The notes under the pieces: generated by a model
The model's input: only the letters and a program-made list of their open reading frames with translations
Databases searched by the model: none
What the model was told of the DNA's origin: nothing
Position numbers and translations under genes: made by a program
In this document: positions 47,668 through 60,398 of the stretch, piece by piece
How the letters are laid out: the number at the start of each line of letters is the position of its first letter
How positions within the stretch are numbered: the stretch's first letter is position 1
Source of the DNA: Purshia tridentata
Lineage: Eukaryota; Streptophyta; Magnoliopsida; Rosales; Rosaceae
Direction of reading: 5' to 3'
Length of the DNA stretch: 64,000 nt
Assembly: GCA_003254885.1 (NCBI GenBank)
Contig: QANT01005941.1
Location: 1 to 64,000 of the forward strand

Positions 47668-50600
47668 ATGACAGTCCACATCGATAATGGAGACCCAGAT
47701 CAAGCAAAGCCTCAAATTCAATCAAGCATCGACGTCATTGGTAAGTCCACCTAGCCTGCTGTAGTGCTCCTGAGACCTCTATGGATTTCTATGATGAAAT
47801 GTGTGCATGATAGCTTTCTTGTTGTATATATATATATATGATGAAATGTGTGCAATATGTGTATGATATGTAGAAATGATCGAGTTATAATATAATGTGA
47901 ATGAAGTGTTGTTAACATGTATAGTGTTGTCAATTTGTTCATGAAGCAGATGATGAAGTGAATGATTCCCCAATTGAGCAAGTCAGGCTAACAGTTCCTC
48001 CCACGGATGACCCTACACAGCCAACCTTGACATTCCGTACATGGGTTCTTGGGCTATTATCTTGCACCCTTCTTGCTTTTCTCAACCAGTTTTTTGGGTA
48101 CCGCCAAAATCAGCTCTATGTTTCTTCAATCTCAGCGCAAATTCTCGTCCTCCCTCTAGGGAAGTTAATGGCAGCAACCCTTCCAACAAAACAATTCAGA
48201 GTCCCGTTTTGTAAACAGTCGTTTTCGTTGAATCCGGGGCCTTTCAACATGAAAGAACATGCGTTAATCACCATATTTGCTAACTCCGGATCAAACAGCG
48301 TTTATGCTGTTAACATTATCACTATTGTCAAGGCTTTCTACCACAGGAATCTGCATATTGCAGCAGCCTTCTTGTTAGCACAAACCACTCAGGTTAATTT
48401 GTTTTTTTCCTCTTATAAAACTATTTGTACCATATTTTTTGTATCAGGTTAGTATCACATTTGTAACAGAGGTGGATCTCACCTTGTTTAGAAATGTGAA
48501 ACAAATATGAAAAGAAAAAAAAAAGTGATAAATGTAGCATTACTCTGTGTATCAATGTTGCGAAATTCATGTTTTGCATGTGTATGAATTTTTCAGTTGC
48601 TTGGATATGGATGGGCAGGGTTATTCAGAAAGTACCTTGTTGACTCCCCTTATATGTGGTGGCCTGGAAATCTGGTTCAGGTCTCTCTATTCAGGTGCTT
48701 TTCCATCCTCTTTCCCATTTGTCATATTGAATCAATCTAGCCACTTAAAATTCAATAGCTTTCTTCTCCAAGTATCTTTTTTTCTTAGTGAACAAGTTTA
48801 TGATTTGAACTTGTGCAGGGCATTGCATGAGAAGGAGAAGAGACCCAAGGGAGGCCGTACTAGGCTGCAGTTCTTCTCCATTGTTTTCACATGCAGCTTT
48901 GCTTACTACATTATTCCAGGCTATTTCTTCCCCTCCATAACTGCTATCTCCTTTGTTTGTTGGATATGGAAGGACTCCATCACCGCACAACAGATTGGTT
49001 CTGGCCTCAGTGGCCTTGGCATTGGCTCGATTGCCCTCGATTGGTCCAGTATTGCTGCCTTCTTAGGCAGTCCATTAGCCTATCCTGGATATGCGATTGT
49101 CAACATGCTCGTTGGTTTTATCTTGATTTTCTACATTGTCAACCCCATTGCTTATTGGTCCAATGCATATGAAGCTAAGAAGTTTCCATTTTTCTCCTCT
49201 CATACTTTTGACTCCACTGGTCAGACCTATAACCTTTCCCGAGTTCTGGATCAGAAAACTTTCGACATTGATGTGGAGGGGTATAACAGTTACAGTAAGC
49301 TCCATCTCTCTGTCTACTTTGCCTTCAATTATGGGTGGAGCTTTGCCACTCTGATGGCTACCATTACACATGTCGCACTCTTCCATGGAAAGTACGCTTT
49401 TTATTTGGACTTAAGGACTTTTATTTTATACTCTACATTAATATTTATTTGGAACTTAAAAAAATTTCATTGTTTTTTTCCTTTATGTGACATGCATGAA
49501 TAGAGAGACGTGGACAATGTGGAAGAAGACGACTAATACAGTGAAAGATCAGGTCGGCGACATCCACACAAGACTAATGAAGAACTATGCAGCAGTACCT
49601 CAATGGTGGTTCCACATCATGCTTGTTTTAATGGTTGGTCTTTCCATCTATAATTGTGAAGGTTTCGAAAAACAGCTCCAACTTCCATGGTGGGGAGTTT
49701 TACTGGCTTGTGGCATTGCACTAGCTTTCACCCTACCCATCGGCATTATTTATGCCACAACAAACCTGGTATGGACATCCCCAGAAAACATTGAATATGT
49801 AATTCTATGACCAGGTTCTGCTTAAGTTTTGATTTCTCATTTCATTGGATTTAATCTGCAGCAACCCGGGCTTAACGTGATTACAGAGCTAATTATTGGG
49901 TACCTCTACCCAGGGAGGCCTCTTGCTAACGTGACTTTCAAGACCTATGGCTATATCAGCATGTCACAAGCAATCATGTTTCTACAAGACTTCAAATTGG
50001 GTCACTATATGAAGGTCCCTCCTGTAGACATGTTTATTGTGCAGGTAATATAATGGTAATTAACGTCAACATTTGTTCTCATTGTTGTTCATATTTCTGG
50101 TGTAATTGCTCATCTAAGCTTTTTTACCTTTTTGTATCTTCAGTTGGCTGGAACACTGGCTGCTACAAGTGCCTACTTTGGCACATCTTGGTGGCTTCTC
50201 AGCACTGTTGAGAACATCTGTGATCCATCAAAGTTGCCAGATGGAAGTCCATGGACATGCCCTGGTGATGATGTGTTCTACAATGCTTCAATCATATGGG
50301 GAGTCATAGGCCCACTCAGAATGTTCACTAACCATGGAATCTACCCAGGGATGAACTGGTTCTTCCTCATCGGCTTACTTTCACCGATTCCGGGTTGGCT
50401 GCTGTCTCGGAAATTCCCCAACCAAAAGTGGATTAAGCTCATAAACATGCCTACCATCCTTGGAGCAACAGCTTACATGCCACCAGCTAGAGCTGTAAAC
50501 TATATATCATGGTTTGTCGTTGGATTTGTGTTTAACACCTATGTTTACAAAAAGTACAAGGGGTGGTGGTCTAGGCATAACTATATCCTATCAGCTGCTT

Positions 50601-50764
50601 TGGATGCTGGTGTGGCCTTTACGGCAGTCATTCTATATTTCAGTCTTCAATCTAGAAATATTATGGGTCCAACGTGGTGGGGTCTGGGAAATGATGACCA
50701 TTGTCCATTGGCTAAGTGCCCCACAGCTCCAGGGATTGTAGCCAAAGGGTGTCCAGTTCTTTGA
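47668..50764 (+). CDS. Oligopeptide transporter, OPT family (OPT1/OPT5-like), tandem copy B
   Basis: Seven exons match copy A one for one (47668-47740, 47950-48392, 48597-48694, 48819-49391, 49504-49768, 49862-50044, 50144-50764), giving 751 aa. Exons 3, 4, 6 and 7 have the same lengths as in copy A. The NPG motif [12 protein letters not shown] is intact. The second signature, KIPPR in most family members, reads KVPPV at about 535-539 followed by DM. The first exon is longer and unrelated in sequence after the first residues (24 against 15 codons). Function should be as for copy A, but the changed signature and different leader suggest a shift in substrate or expression. Convergent with the PPR gene, whose stop codon is about 310 bases away. 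Confidence 0.93.
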
Positions 50765-51072
50765 GATGCTACAAAACCCTTTATTTTTTTATTCTCATGC
50801 AGTTTTTCAAATCATAGCCCAGTTCTTCTAGTCGCTAGAATCTAGTGTTTTTTTAATGGTGATGATGATGGGGACCCTCATGGCAGATTGGTATAGGTGA
50901 AGCTGTATAGTTAATAAGTTTTAATTCCTTTAATTACATTTATTTTTCAAATTTGAAGCTAGTGTATGCAACCACGCTTTAAAACTGATAAAGTAGCATA
51001 TAATTTACAATTCAATGTCTTTGAAAAAGATGTTAGTTGACATGTATAATGTTAATCAATAGCTAGTACCTG
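50765..51072. other. Convergent spacer between OPT copy B and the PPR gene
   Basis: 3' untranslated sequence of copy B, with GATGATGATGGGGACC and AATTTGAAGCTAGTG blocks shared with copy A and the ghost copy, followed by the 3' flank of the minus-strand PPR gene. Confidence 0.6.
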
Positions 51073-52944
51073 CTACCAGTAATCCATGCAGGAACAAGAA
51101 CCATCTTTGAAACTATGGAACCGGTTCCGGTCACGCACAACTATCTCTCTATCAACAATTGCTGATATTAGTTTCAAAGCAGCATGACAGTCCTCACAAA
51201 CCCGAAGATTCTTCATAATTCGAATTGGTGTTCCAGGTTTTGTGTTCATCAACCCGAAAACCAGTGCTAATTTCTCACTATGGCGATAGAGAAATTTTTG
51301 CTTCTGATCCTCTTCCATGTCTAGCAGAACAACTGAAGTGTTAGGCACATAACCCTTCAGCTTCATTTTTTCAAGTAGTTTCTCCCACATTTGTATGATC
51401 TCCTGAGCTTGAGGATGGGTTTCATCCCCAGCAACAAACTCATGAACCACTCCATCTACGGTGATTGAACTCCACCCAGGTGTCTTCTTCACCCCTCGAT
51501 CTCTCATTAGTTTCCTCACTCTCGCTGTGTCTTCCCACCGTTGTGCTTCTGCATAAATGTTTGACAAAACCACAGAGTATCCATCATTTAGTGGATCCAA
51601 CTCAGAAAGGTGCTTTATTGCTTCTTCAGCCAGTTCAATATTTCTGTGAACTTTGCATCCACCAAGGAGAGCTCCCCATACAACACTATTAGGCTTGATA
51701 GGCATATTCATGATAAACTCATGGGCCTCTTGAAGAAGCCCTGCCCGACTCAAAAGATCAACCATACAACCATAATGCTCAATTCTAGGAATTATACCAT
51801 AATCTTTAGTCATGCTGGTGAAGAATTTACGACCCTCATCTACAAACCCCATGTGGCTACAAGCATGCAAGAGGCCAATGAAGGTAATATCATTCGGATC
51901 CATGCCTGACTGAATCATCTTAGAGAAAAGTCTCAAAGCTTCCTCAGCTTTTCCATGCATGGCAAGCCCTGCAATCATAGCTGACCATGACACAACCGTT
52001 CGTTCTTTCATCCCATCAAAAACCGCACAGGCATCCTCCAAGCATCCACATTTGACATACATCTCGATCAAAGTGTTAGAAACACGAACATTTCTGCTAA
52101 ACCCACTTTGGTTTGAGTACTCATGAATTCTCCTACCCAAATCCAAGTCACCCAAATCTGCACAGGCTGCAAGAACAGCCACTACCGTCACCTCATTTGG
52201 CTTCACACCGGCCTCTTCCATCTCCAAAAATAGACTAATAGCCTCCTTAGGCTTCCCACATTGGACAAACCCCGCAATCATCAACGTCCATGACCTCACG
52301 CTTCTATGGGGCATCCGCGAAAACAAATCATATGCTCCCTTAATATCACACCTCTTTACCAACTGGGTTATCATTATATTCCACGTTACAACATCTCGCT
52401 GCGACATTTTCTCAAACAGCAACCCAGCATCACGCACTTCCCCACACAAGGCATACAAATTCAAAATCATATTCATCAGAAACAAATTCGACTGAAACCC
52501 AAGTTTCTCCACATACCCATGTAAAACCTTGCCATTGAAAACATCCAACAAACGCGTGCACGCCTTTAGAACAAAAGACAGAGTAAAACTATCAGGAAAA
52601 ACATGAAAACACTGCAACTGATAAAAAAGCATAATTGCATCAATGGGATTGTTGCCTTCCGCGAAGGCTTTCAAGCACGAATTCCACCCTGCAATCTCGG
52701 GATTCTCCATGTGGTTGAAAATTTTTTGGGCGTAAGAGAAACTGGGAGTGAGAGAGCAAGCGAAGGCGATTCGAATGAGAGGGAGGGAAGTGAGAGGAGT
52801 GTTAGTTTTGATGAAGTGGGCATGGAGTTGTTTGAGCTCAAATGGGGAGCTGAACCCGTGAAGAAGGTGGGTTGTGAGGTTTTGTGAAATTGGTGTCTGA
52901 GTGTGGTTAAGAGGAAGCTGGAGGGAAGTGAGAGTAGAGAGCAT
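51073..52944 (-). CDS. Pentatricopeptide repeat protein, PLS class with E and DYW domains
   Basis: A single exon of 623 aa. PPR repeats of P, L and S type run from about residue 30 to 430 (examples: DVVTWNIMITQLVKRCDIKGAYDLF, given here only in part as WNIMI and GAYDLF; SWTLMIAGFVQCGKPKEAI; SWSAMIAGLAMHGKAEEAL). The E/E+ segment follows (PNSVVWGALLGGCKVHRN), then a C-terminal DYW deaminase: HSE at about 555-557, CEDC at 583-586, a further H610 and C617/C619 for the second zinc, ending in DYW. All cytidine-deaminase residues are present, so it could edit C to U in organelle RNA by itself. The target (mitochondria or chloroplast) is not clear; no strong transit peptide is seen before LLHGFSSPFELKQLHAH. 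Intronless, as usual for the class. The start ATG is the first in frame. Confidence 0.93.
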   Translation of the reverse strand: MLSTLTSLQLPLNHTQTPISQNLTTHLLHGFSSPFELKQLHAHFIKTNTPLTSLPLIRIAFACSLTPSFSYAQKIFNHMENPEIAGWNSCLKAFAEGNNPIDAIMLFYQLQCFHVFPDSFTLSFVLKACTRLLDVFNGKVLHGYVEKLGFQSNLFLMNMILNLYALCGEVRDAGLLFEKMSQRDVVTWNIMITQLVKRCDIKGAYDLFSRMPHRSVRSWTLMIAGFVQCGKPKEAISLFLEMEEAGVKPNEVTVVAVLAACADLGDLDLGRRIHEYSNQSGFSRNVRVSNTLIEMYVKCGCLEDACAVFDGMKERTVVSWSAMIAGLAMHGKAEEALRLFSKMIQSGMDPNDITFIGLLHACSHMGFVDEGRKFFTSMTKDYGIIPRIEHYGCMVDLLSRAGLLQEAHEFIMNMPIKPNSVVWGALLGGCKVHRNIELAEEAIKHLSELDPLNDGYSVVLSNIYAEAQRWEDTARVRKLMRDRGVKKTPGWSSITVDGVVHEFVAGDETHPQAQEIIQMWEKLLEKMKLKGYVPNTSVVLLDMEEDQKQKFLYRHSEKLALVFGLMNTKPGTPIRIMKNLRVCEDCHAALKLISAIVDREIVVRDRNRFHSFKDGSCSCMDYW

Positions 52945-53819
52945 TTCAACTCATTTAAGGGAGAAAAAACAGTTTTTTTCAGTTGTCAAGCTTCCGCCTT
53001 TGCATTTATACAAGATTGGCGTAACAACAATGTTCTAAACAATGCTTATATGGCCATATCCAACATTCTATATATCGAGTAATGACATTGAAACCCACTA
53101 GTAATAAATTAATAATGACTCTTGAAATTTGGAAATCTTACCATGCTTGCATAGATAAAATACCATTATATACTTTTACATGTGCCAAAATAGGATGAAG
53201 ATGAAAGTATACTCATCTTTCACTATGCAAAAAGGGATGGAGGGTCCAGCATTCTTTCACCATAAAACCCATATAGGTATTAATTTGAAGTTATGTACTT
53301 ATTGTTGGTTCCATTATACTCTAGAATACCATTGAACTCAAACCTCACATTCAGACATCATTCTACTTGATGAATGAAACTAATTTATGGTCTGATAGCA
53401 TAACATTTTAAATAATAAGAAAACATTACATGATCAACCCACCACGGCATTAAATACCAAGATCTTCACTGGCTATTGACTATTTAGCGGATCACAAATT
53501 TGATACAAAGAAAAGAAAAGTTTAGATGCAAAAATGAATTGACAATTTGTTCCGATTCTACGACCATAAACTTCAATTGAAATGCTCTGAAGAACAAACT
53601 GAAACTCTTCAGTGTCAAACTTTAAAGTATGAGGAGATAACTGATAACCAGTTTTTCACATCTCGAAAAATTCTCACAAACAAGAAACCAATGGGCTTAA
53701 AGGTCAATCTATCTGATTTCTCTTGATTAGTATGCCTTGTCCTCTAAAACCCAGCATGAGAAACTGAGGGCCATTTGCAATACTGAAGAGTAGCAAATAT
53801 CCGAAGTATGCCCAAAAGT
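52945..53819. other. Spacer between PPR-DYW and EMC8/9-like genes
   Basis: Promoter side of the PPR gene at the left and 3' flank of the EMC gene at the right; AT-rich, no gene or repeat recognised. Confidence 0.5.
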
Positions 53820-56123
53820 TTACTTGAAGAGTTCTGGGTTCAGCCAATCCCTGTACATTACATTTCCAATCAGCATTTATTTACGTATAAATATGAAAAT
53901 TTCTTGAAAATAATATAACAAATATCATGCATGGCATATTGCACTCACTTGCTAATGTCATCCAAGTGATCATCAAAATCTACAACATCCTGCCACTTTT
54001 CAGTTGAGATATAATCCAGTAGGACAACATTTGCTGATGGCTCCTTGATGGTCAACTGATTTCCGTCTGATCCAACTAATTTCCAAGTCCTGGATGCATC
54101 CTTAGTGTAAAGCTGATTTTTATTAAAAAAAATTGAAAAACAAAGTTTGGAAAGATTAGGAGGGAGAATTTCCAGGATAAATTTTACTGGAACTAACAAC
54201 CACATAAAACAAAATTACAAGAACATAAGAAGCTAATGCGTGCGAAGATGAGAGTCAATAAATATGGTCTCAAGATGCAGAATCAAGACAAATAACTGCA
54301 TGAAGCACTAACAAACAAAAAAGATGTTATTCACAACAGTGAAGAAAGATCAACTATCCAATCTTATTTGGATATTATAAATAGCTAAAAAATAATGGTA
54401 TCAAAGATCTTTTTTCCCTGAATAACATTAAGAATATTTCCAATTTCTTTAACAGCCCTATTGCAATTGTTTCCACAGTTATTTTTCAAGCAGTTGACTA
54501 TTCTTATCAAAGGATAAAACAACTTAAAAGGGGAACCATATGAGTGCAGAGTTCAAACAGCAGCGAGCTCCATTATAATTATAAGGTAGATAAATCCTAC
54601 AGAGTAGAGGATGGTCTGAAGCAGCTCTCCAAGATGGTAGTAAACAGATATTTTGTGAAAAATTCTGATGGTTTTATAAAAAAACTATGGGAAATACAAG
54701 TTTCCCGCGATAATGTAAAACATAGATTAGAAATTGGAAACGTTTGATGCTTGCATATTTATGCAGAAAGTAGTTGGGTGCTTGCAAGCCTGGTATGGCC
54801 AATTTCAGCAATAGCTTATAAAGCAGGAAAAAAAAAAAGTATGTACTCGGAATGATATCGCAATCGATAAAATAAAACTAAATGGTGAATGTACATATCA
54901 GGGAGAGAGGAAGGGGATGAGGAAGAGAAATATGAGTCTATATGACTAATATAATTTTATAGCTCAACATAAAGAACAGGACAAACCCAACCCAGGAAAT
55001 TCACTCTAAAGCTTCTATGTTCTGAGGAGGTAAAGAAGGGGTAACAGTAGCCACATCCACCCTTATGGTTGGGCTGGGACTGACCAGAAATTCCATGGGT
55101 GTTATTCCACTTCACAAAACTTTAGCTTTTTGTTGTTCCAGTAAAAATTTACAAGTATTTGACTACAACAATTGTGAGATGCACAGATTTTCATCAAGCC
55201 ATCCAAATCTTCTAAATGTTATAAAAGATATCTTAAAATATTCAATGCGTATATAGAGTTATAAACACATACTTTAGCTCCCAAACCATCTTACGTGTCA
55301 TAGTTTATTTCCCAAGTTCACCAACAATCCACAACGATAACTCCAATCTTTCAAAAACAGTATTGTTAATTTATTACACTAAAAAAGCATAGAAACAGAT
55401 AACACACACAAATCCTCCCGTATTTTTCAACTAAAAACTATAGTATACAAGCTTAAAAATGGTAAAGATACCAACCTGCATTACAGGGCTCCGGTCCTTC
55501 GTCTTTGACAAAGCTTGAAGCTTTCTATTATCTAACTGAAAATGGATAAAAAGAAATAAAATAAAAATCCACACCACTGAACAAACAACAAAAACAGATC
55601 TTCATGGGGAAAACGAATTTCGTACCAAAAGAATTGCGGCTTGAGGAAGGTAGCGGTAAATGTGATCGCCGATATTCTTTGCGATGCTGCCGAGCTCGTA
55701 ATCGTCAAACCTCTCATTAGCGTGAAAATATCCCACAATACTAAGTCCTTTAGTGGCATAATACTCCTCTATCTGACCCAATTCAAGAACAGTAACAATA
55801 ATGAAAAAACCAAGTTGGGTTCTGTTTGCTTCATGGGAAAATTCAGTTCAAGTTAAAAAAATTACAAATAAAATTATGTATATATGTGTGTGAGTGTATC
55901 TGAAACCCTAGAGTACCAGAATGAGGGAGATCTCGAGCTGGGGGAGGAGGCCGATGTGGGAGTGGAAGAGAGGGACGGAATCGGTGATCTCAACGGTGTC
56001 GTTTTGTGGGGAGACGCGGCCAAGGAGGATACCGTTGACGGCGGAGGTCTTGTGCTTGAGGACGTAAAGCACGAGCTTTATGTATGCATTCTGTGCGATC
56101 TCGTAACGTAACTGGCCCCCCAT
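53820..56123 (-). CDS. ER membrane protein complex subunit 8/9 homolog (MPN domain)
   Basis: Five exons (56123-55917, 55772-55626, 55535-55476, 54112-53949, 53850-53820) give 202 aa, the usual size. EMC8/9 is a cytosolic subunit of the ER membrane insertase that helps insert tail-anchored and multi-pass proteins. Residues 1-140 form an MPN domain: LRYEIAQNAYIKLVLYVLKHK, VNGILLGR, PLFHSHIGLLPQLEISL and VGYFHANERFDD. The metalloprotease His-x-His/Asp set is replaced (HAN), in line with the non-catalytic role. The C-terminus ends WQDVVDFDDHLDDISKDWLNPELFK. The last exon carries only about 10 residues. An alternative name is the COX4 neighbour (COX4NB/FAM158) family. Confidence 0.92.
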
Positions 56124-58248
56124 ATCTCGCTGAGTTGGACTTCACTTGTTGAATCGCCGGCCTAAGAGAAAGCGAAAGAAACTGAGCGAGAAAGAGCAGA
56201 GTCCAATATTCAGTGTTTTGATTTGGAGGATCTACGCAGGGTTCCACCAATATTATGTGTACAATACAATACAATGCTTCTCAATGATTTTTGTTTTGTT
56301 TTGCGTACATGTCATCTTATACTCTCTCATGGATATTTTGTGGGAAATTAAGATATGGATAATTCTCCAGTGAAGTGAGAGAAATTACCACCCAGCCACA
56401 ACTCTACAGTATTTAGTGAAATTTTGTCTGTTGTATTTAGGGAACGGCCCATTAAGATACTATTTATTAATTAATAGTATGCATACATTTTTTTGTTTGG
56501 TGGAAGGATGTATACATGATTACATTCGGATGATAAATAAAACTGCATATATTTTTTTTGTTAGGCAGTCAGATTGTTCGGACCAACTCTCGCACACCAA
56601 GACTAAAGAATTCTTTATCAACTCGACTAATTCCCTTATGCCCAATGAGAGAGTGGCCGAATAATTAAATGATGATATTTTGTAATAATGCAAACCAATA
56701 ACGCATAATTACGGTTCTTAATGATACTTGTACTCGTGCACTTGGATTGTGACGTGCAAGGCCGTATCTAATTAGCAATTATTTTTAGTTTAGTACTATT
56801 TTTGTAGTACTCATCCATGGGAACAGAAGATGGTGTGAATTTTCAAGAGCGACCTTAACGAAGCCCAAAACAAAAAGCCTTGGGTTTTGCATTGTTATCA
56901 CAAACCAAACGCCATCAATATGGCTGGGGTCGTTGGCATTAATCATCAATGTTTAAATTGACCATTAGAAACCATCTTAGCGTCGTTGGACCCCAAAAAA
57001 ACAAGAACAAGAAAAGAAAAGGAACAAGGTAAAAAGCATTGCTGCAAACCAAGAGCTGCATTCATCAAAGTGAAATAGCTTTTTAAAAACTGGGGTTCCA
57101 TAGGGCGATTATGTTTTCATGGAAGATTGTACTAGAGGATCAAAAGAAAACAAAGAATTTCATACAAAAACATTATTATTACCATATCACATATATAAAT
57201 CAAACTACACAGCTATTGTTTTAAGTTTACAAAAGGCTTCAATCATCATAATGATGAAAAATGAAGGTTATTGTCAGATTGACACAAACAAACAAGACCC
57301 AAGGAGGAAAGTAGTTTTGACCTTGCACCATTCCATTTGGCAGATCAATTTCGTTCCATAAGCAATCGGTTTACCAATTAAAAAATTTATTACATTTTAA
57401 CTGTAACTTAATAACGCATATAGTAGCCTGACTATTTAGTACATTACGATCAGTACCAATCAGTCAATAAAGCATATACTAGCCTTAAAAAATTGGATTA
57501 ACAGTATAAGAATTAAAATATATAAAAAAAAACTTCTGCTCCCATAGTCTCGCTCCCATCCAAATTAAACTTGGTTACGATTAAACATTTGGGTATTTAT
57601 CCATAGATGATCGCATAACAAAACTAACCTCTAGACAGAAAACACCCACTGGATACACAAATAAAATTACCAATGAGACACACTGGCTGATGCTACCCCT
57701 CTTAATTTATACAATTCCCTGTTATTTAAACTAATATTTCGAACTAAAAGAATCTATAATCTACCATAATTTCAGACTAACTCACATAGAAGATATTCCA
57801 ATATGCATCATACATAACTAAAGCAAAACCAACTGCTAATGTAAATATCGCAGGCTAGGCTAAATAGATAATTAAATCATTAGAGTCTATCTAGATCACA
57901 CTAAGTAGATTGTTATAAACACCACAATAAGATGCTATAGTCTACAACAAACTAAATTGAAATGAAACTACAAGACAACCATTGCAGACACCAAGTGCTT
58001 CAATCTACAAAGTTTTTCTAAACCATACAATAGAGAGATAGTCTAATAAAACTCTTCTGACCATCAAAAGCTTCCCCAATTGCATTCATAGGAAATCTCT
58101 AGTAGTTGCAACAATGTGCCTAACCGAGTGTGAGACACAAATCTAAAGCAACCTGTGTCAAACTTCTATGGCAAAGCTTAAGCAACTGCATTGAAAGGCC
58201 TTCATTACTATCTTGCATAGGGATGGTACTGACTACCGCGCTCTATTT
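56124..58248. other. Intergenic region between EMC8/9-like and hnRNP genes
   Basis: The left end is the promoter and leader of the EMC gene; the right end (about 57900-58248) is probably the 3' untranslated region of the hnRNP gene. The middle is AT-rich with no recognised gene, transposon end or structural RNA. Confidence 0.5.
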
Positions 58249-60398
58249 CTACCTTGCATAGGGATGGTAACGACTACTGCTACTATAGCCCCCCCTTCCA
58301 TACGGTCCACTTGCTCCACCATAAGTAGCACCAGGACCGGATTCATAACCACCACCATAGTTTGAACTTCCATAACTTCCATAGCCTTCACCGCCTCGAC
58401 CATAACCACCTAAACCACTTGCACCAAAACCCCCACCAAAACCACCGCCATAGGGTCCAAAGCGACTAGTGTAACCAAGGGAAGATTCACCTCGATAGCC
58501 ACCTAAGCTACTGCTGCCAAAACTCCCATAACCACCACCAAATTCGCCGCTATCGCTACCATACCCATAACCATAACCACCACCATATCTACCACCAAGA
58601 CCACCTGGTGTCCTATAGGGGCCAGGGCCAAACCCCCCATCAAAACCACCATAAGAACTGCCATATGCACCATAGCCATCATTGAAAGAACGAGCCCTAG
58701 AATTGCTACCATATGCAGGAGCAGGTGGTGGATTTGAGGCTTTCTTTGGTTCAGCTTTCTTGATCTCCACCTACAACAAAGCAACTTAGTTAACCTAGGT
58801 TATTTCGAAATGGAGCTACCGTGATCACCCTTTCCTGAGAAGATCTATACCTGTAACAACCTCCACCTAAAATTAGGGAAAAATTACTAAAGTGGTTTAT
58901 ATTAATAACTATGGGGGAAATATATAATAACCCTTTCATGCATCTATTTAACAAAACTGGAGAATGCAACAATCCATGCTCCATGTCAAAGAGGAATCTG
59001 CTTTCATGCTGGTTACCCGGAGACCATTTAAACAAGCTCACCTGGGTACCCGCCATATCAATCATGTTTCCTTTAGATAACAATTCATCTACAACTTCTT
59101 CACTGTCAAAGATTACAAATCCAAAGCCTCGAGAACGATTGGTTTCATGATCCCGTATGATTTGGTGTTCCACCACTTTCCCATACTTTGAGAAGAAACT
59201 TTTCAACTCATCTGAAAAAGTCAGCAAGCCAATTACAAATCTTTCCGAAAAAAGCCAGCCAATTTAAAACTAATAGAAAATTAACAACCTTCCAAGTTGT
59301 AACCACATAAAGAACAATAAGATTTTAAAGCATACCCTCAGAGACTGATGATGGAATTCCACCAACAAATATCTTCTTTGTCTTAAAATCCTTAGATTGC
59401 CCTTGGCCTTTAGGAATGGTTCTCTTGATCTCAACCTGCTCAAATTTTTCAGTATATAATGACACAACTTAAATAAATACTATGTTAAATTTAATAAAAC
59501 ATATACTTCACCAGATCATTAAACCTTGGGTTAACATCATAAACAAAATACAAGGCCCCAAAAAAGTAATAAATAATGAGAGGAAACAGTATAACAGAGC
59601 TACTTCACCTGTTTTCCATTGATAATATGAGTGTCTTCAATAACCTTGTCAACAACTGAAGGATCAGCATAGGTGATGAAGCCGAAACCCCTTGGAGTAC
59701 CAGTGAAGCGATCTTTCATTATCACTGAGTCCACTATTTCTCCATATTTCCCAAAGTGCTTGGTAAATGTAGCTAAATTAAAACAAAATATACACAACAT
59801 ATCAGAAATAAAACCATACCCACCAAAAAAAGAGTCATAATATCTCAAATATATCACAAATAAGCTATATAATCTAATTACAACTATATAATTTGATCCC
59901 ATCCGATGTGTAATATAAAGCTAAAGAGTAGCCAAAAGTATTATAGTAATTCACTACATAATTTCACCGTACAATAGCATAACTCGAATTTAAGTTTATT
60001 TCTTTTAGAAACAAAATATCTACATAATTTAAATTTCTGTCAAAATAGAGAAAAACTAATAGTTCTCTTCGCCTAAAAAAATTAAAAATAAGACCCACCA
60101 TATGTCGTGTCTTTTGCCAATCCACCAATGAAGATCTTTCTGCGTATCACAAATCAAATAAAACAAACAATTAAAAAATGCCAGACAACAGAGAGGGCAA
60201 AAAAAAAATGATGCGCCCATGTATAAAGGAAACTGAGCAAGAAAATATAAAGATGCATGAATTCTTCAATTTTATCTTTTCACATAAGATCCAATTTTCT
60301 TCGGTACCAAACAGAAAAAAGCTGAGCGAAAGAGAGACAAACCCAGGGCTTGCGCCATCGCCCGTGTGAGGATGACCCGTATTCGATTTCGAACCCAT
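58249..60398 (-). CDS. Heterogeneous nuclear ribonucleoprotein 1-like, two RRMs and glycine-rich tail
   Basis: Six exons (60398-60343, 60139-60099, 59772-59609, 59435-59336, 59211-59042, 58770-58249) give 350 aa. RRM1 (about 20-95) has KIFIGGL and RGFGFITY; RRM2 (about 108-185) has KIFVGGI and RGFGFVIF. From about 190 a tail rich in Gly, Tyr and Ser (repeats such as GGYGYGYGSDSG and GGGFGGGFGASG) forms a low-complexity region likely to phase-separate. The layout matches the plant hnRNP A/B-like RNP1/MUSASHI-like group, nuclear-cytoplasmic RNA-binding proteins in splicing, mRNA export or stress response. The start was chosen because SKSNTGHPHTGDGASPGKIF leads directly into RRM1 across the first intron. 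The C-terminal SSRYHPYAR is typical. The last intron ends just before VEIKKAEPKK. Confidence 0.93.

Noticed and set aside
58503-58784. Met/Val-rich frame overlapping the hnRNP tail
   Set aside because: Frame shadow of the glycine-rich C-terminal exon.
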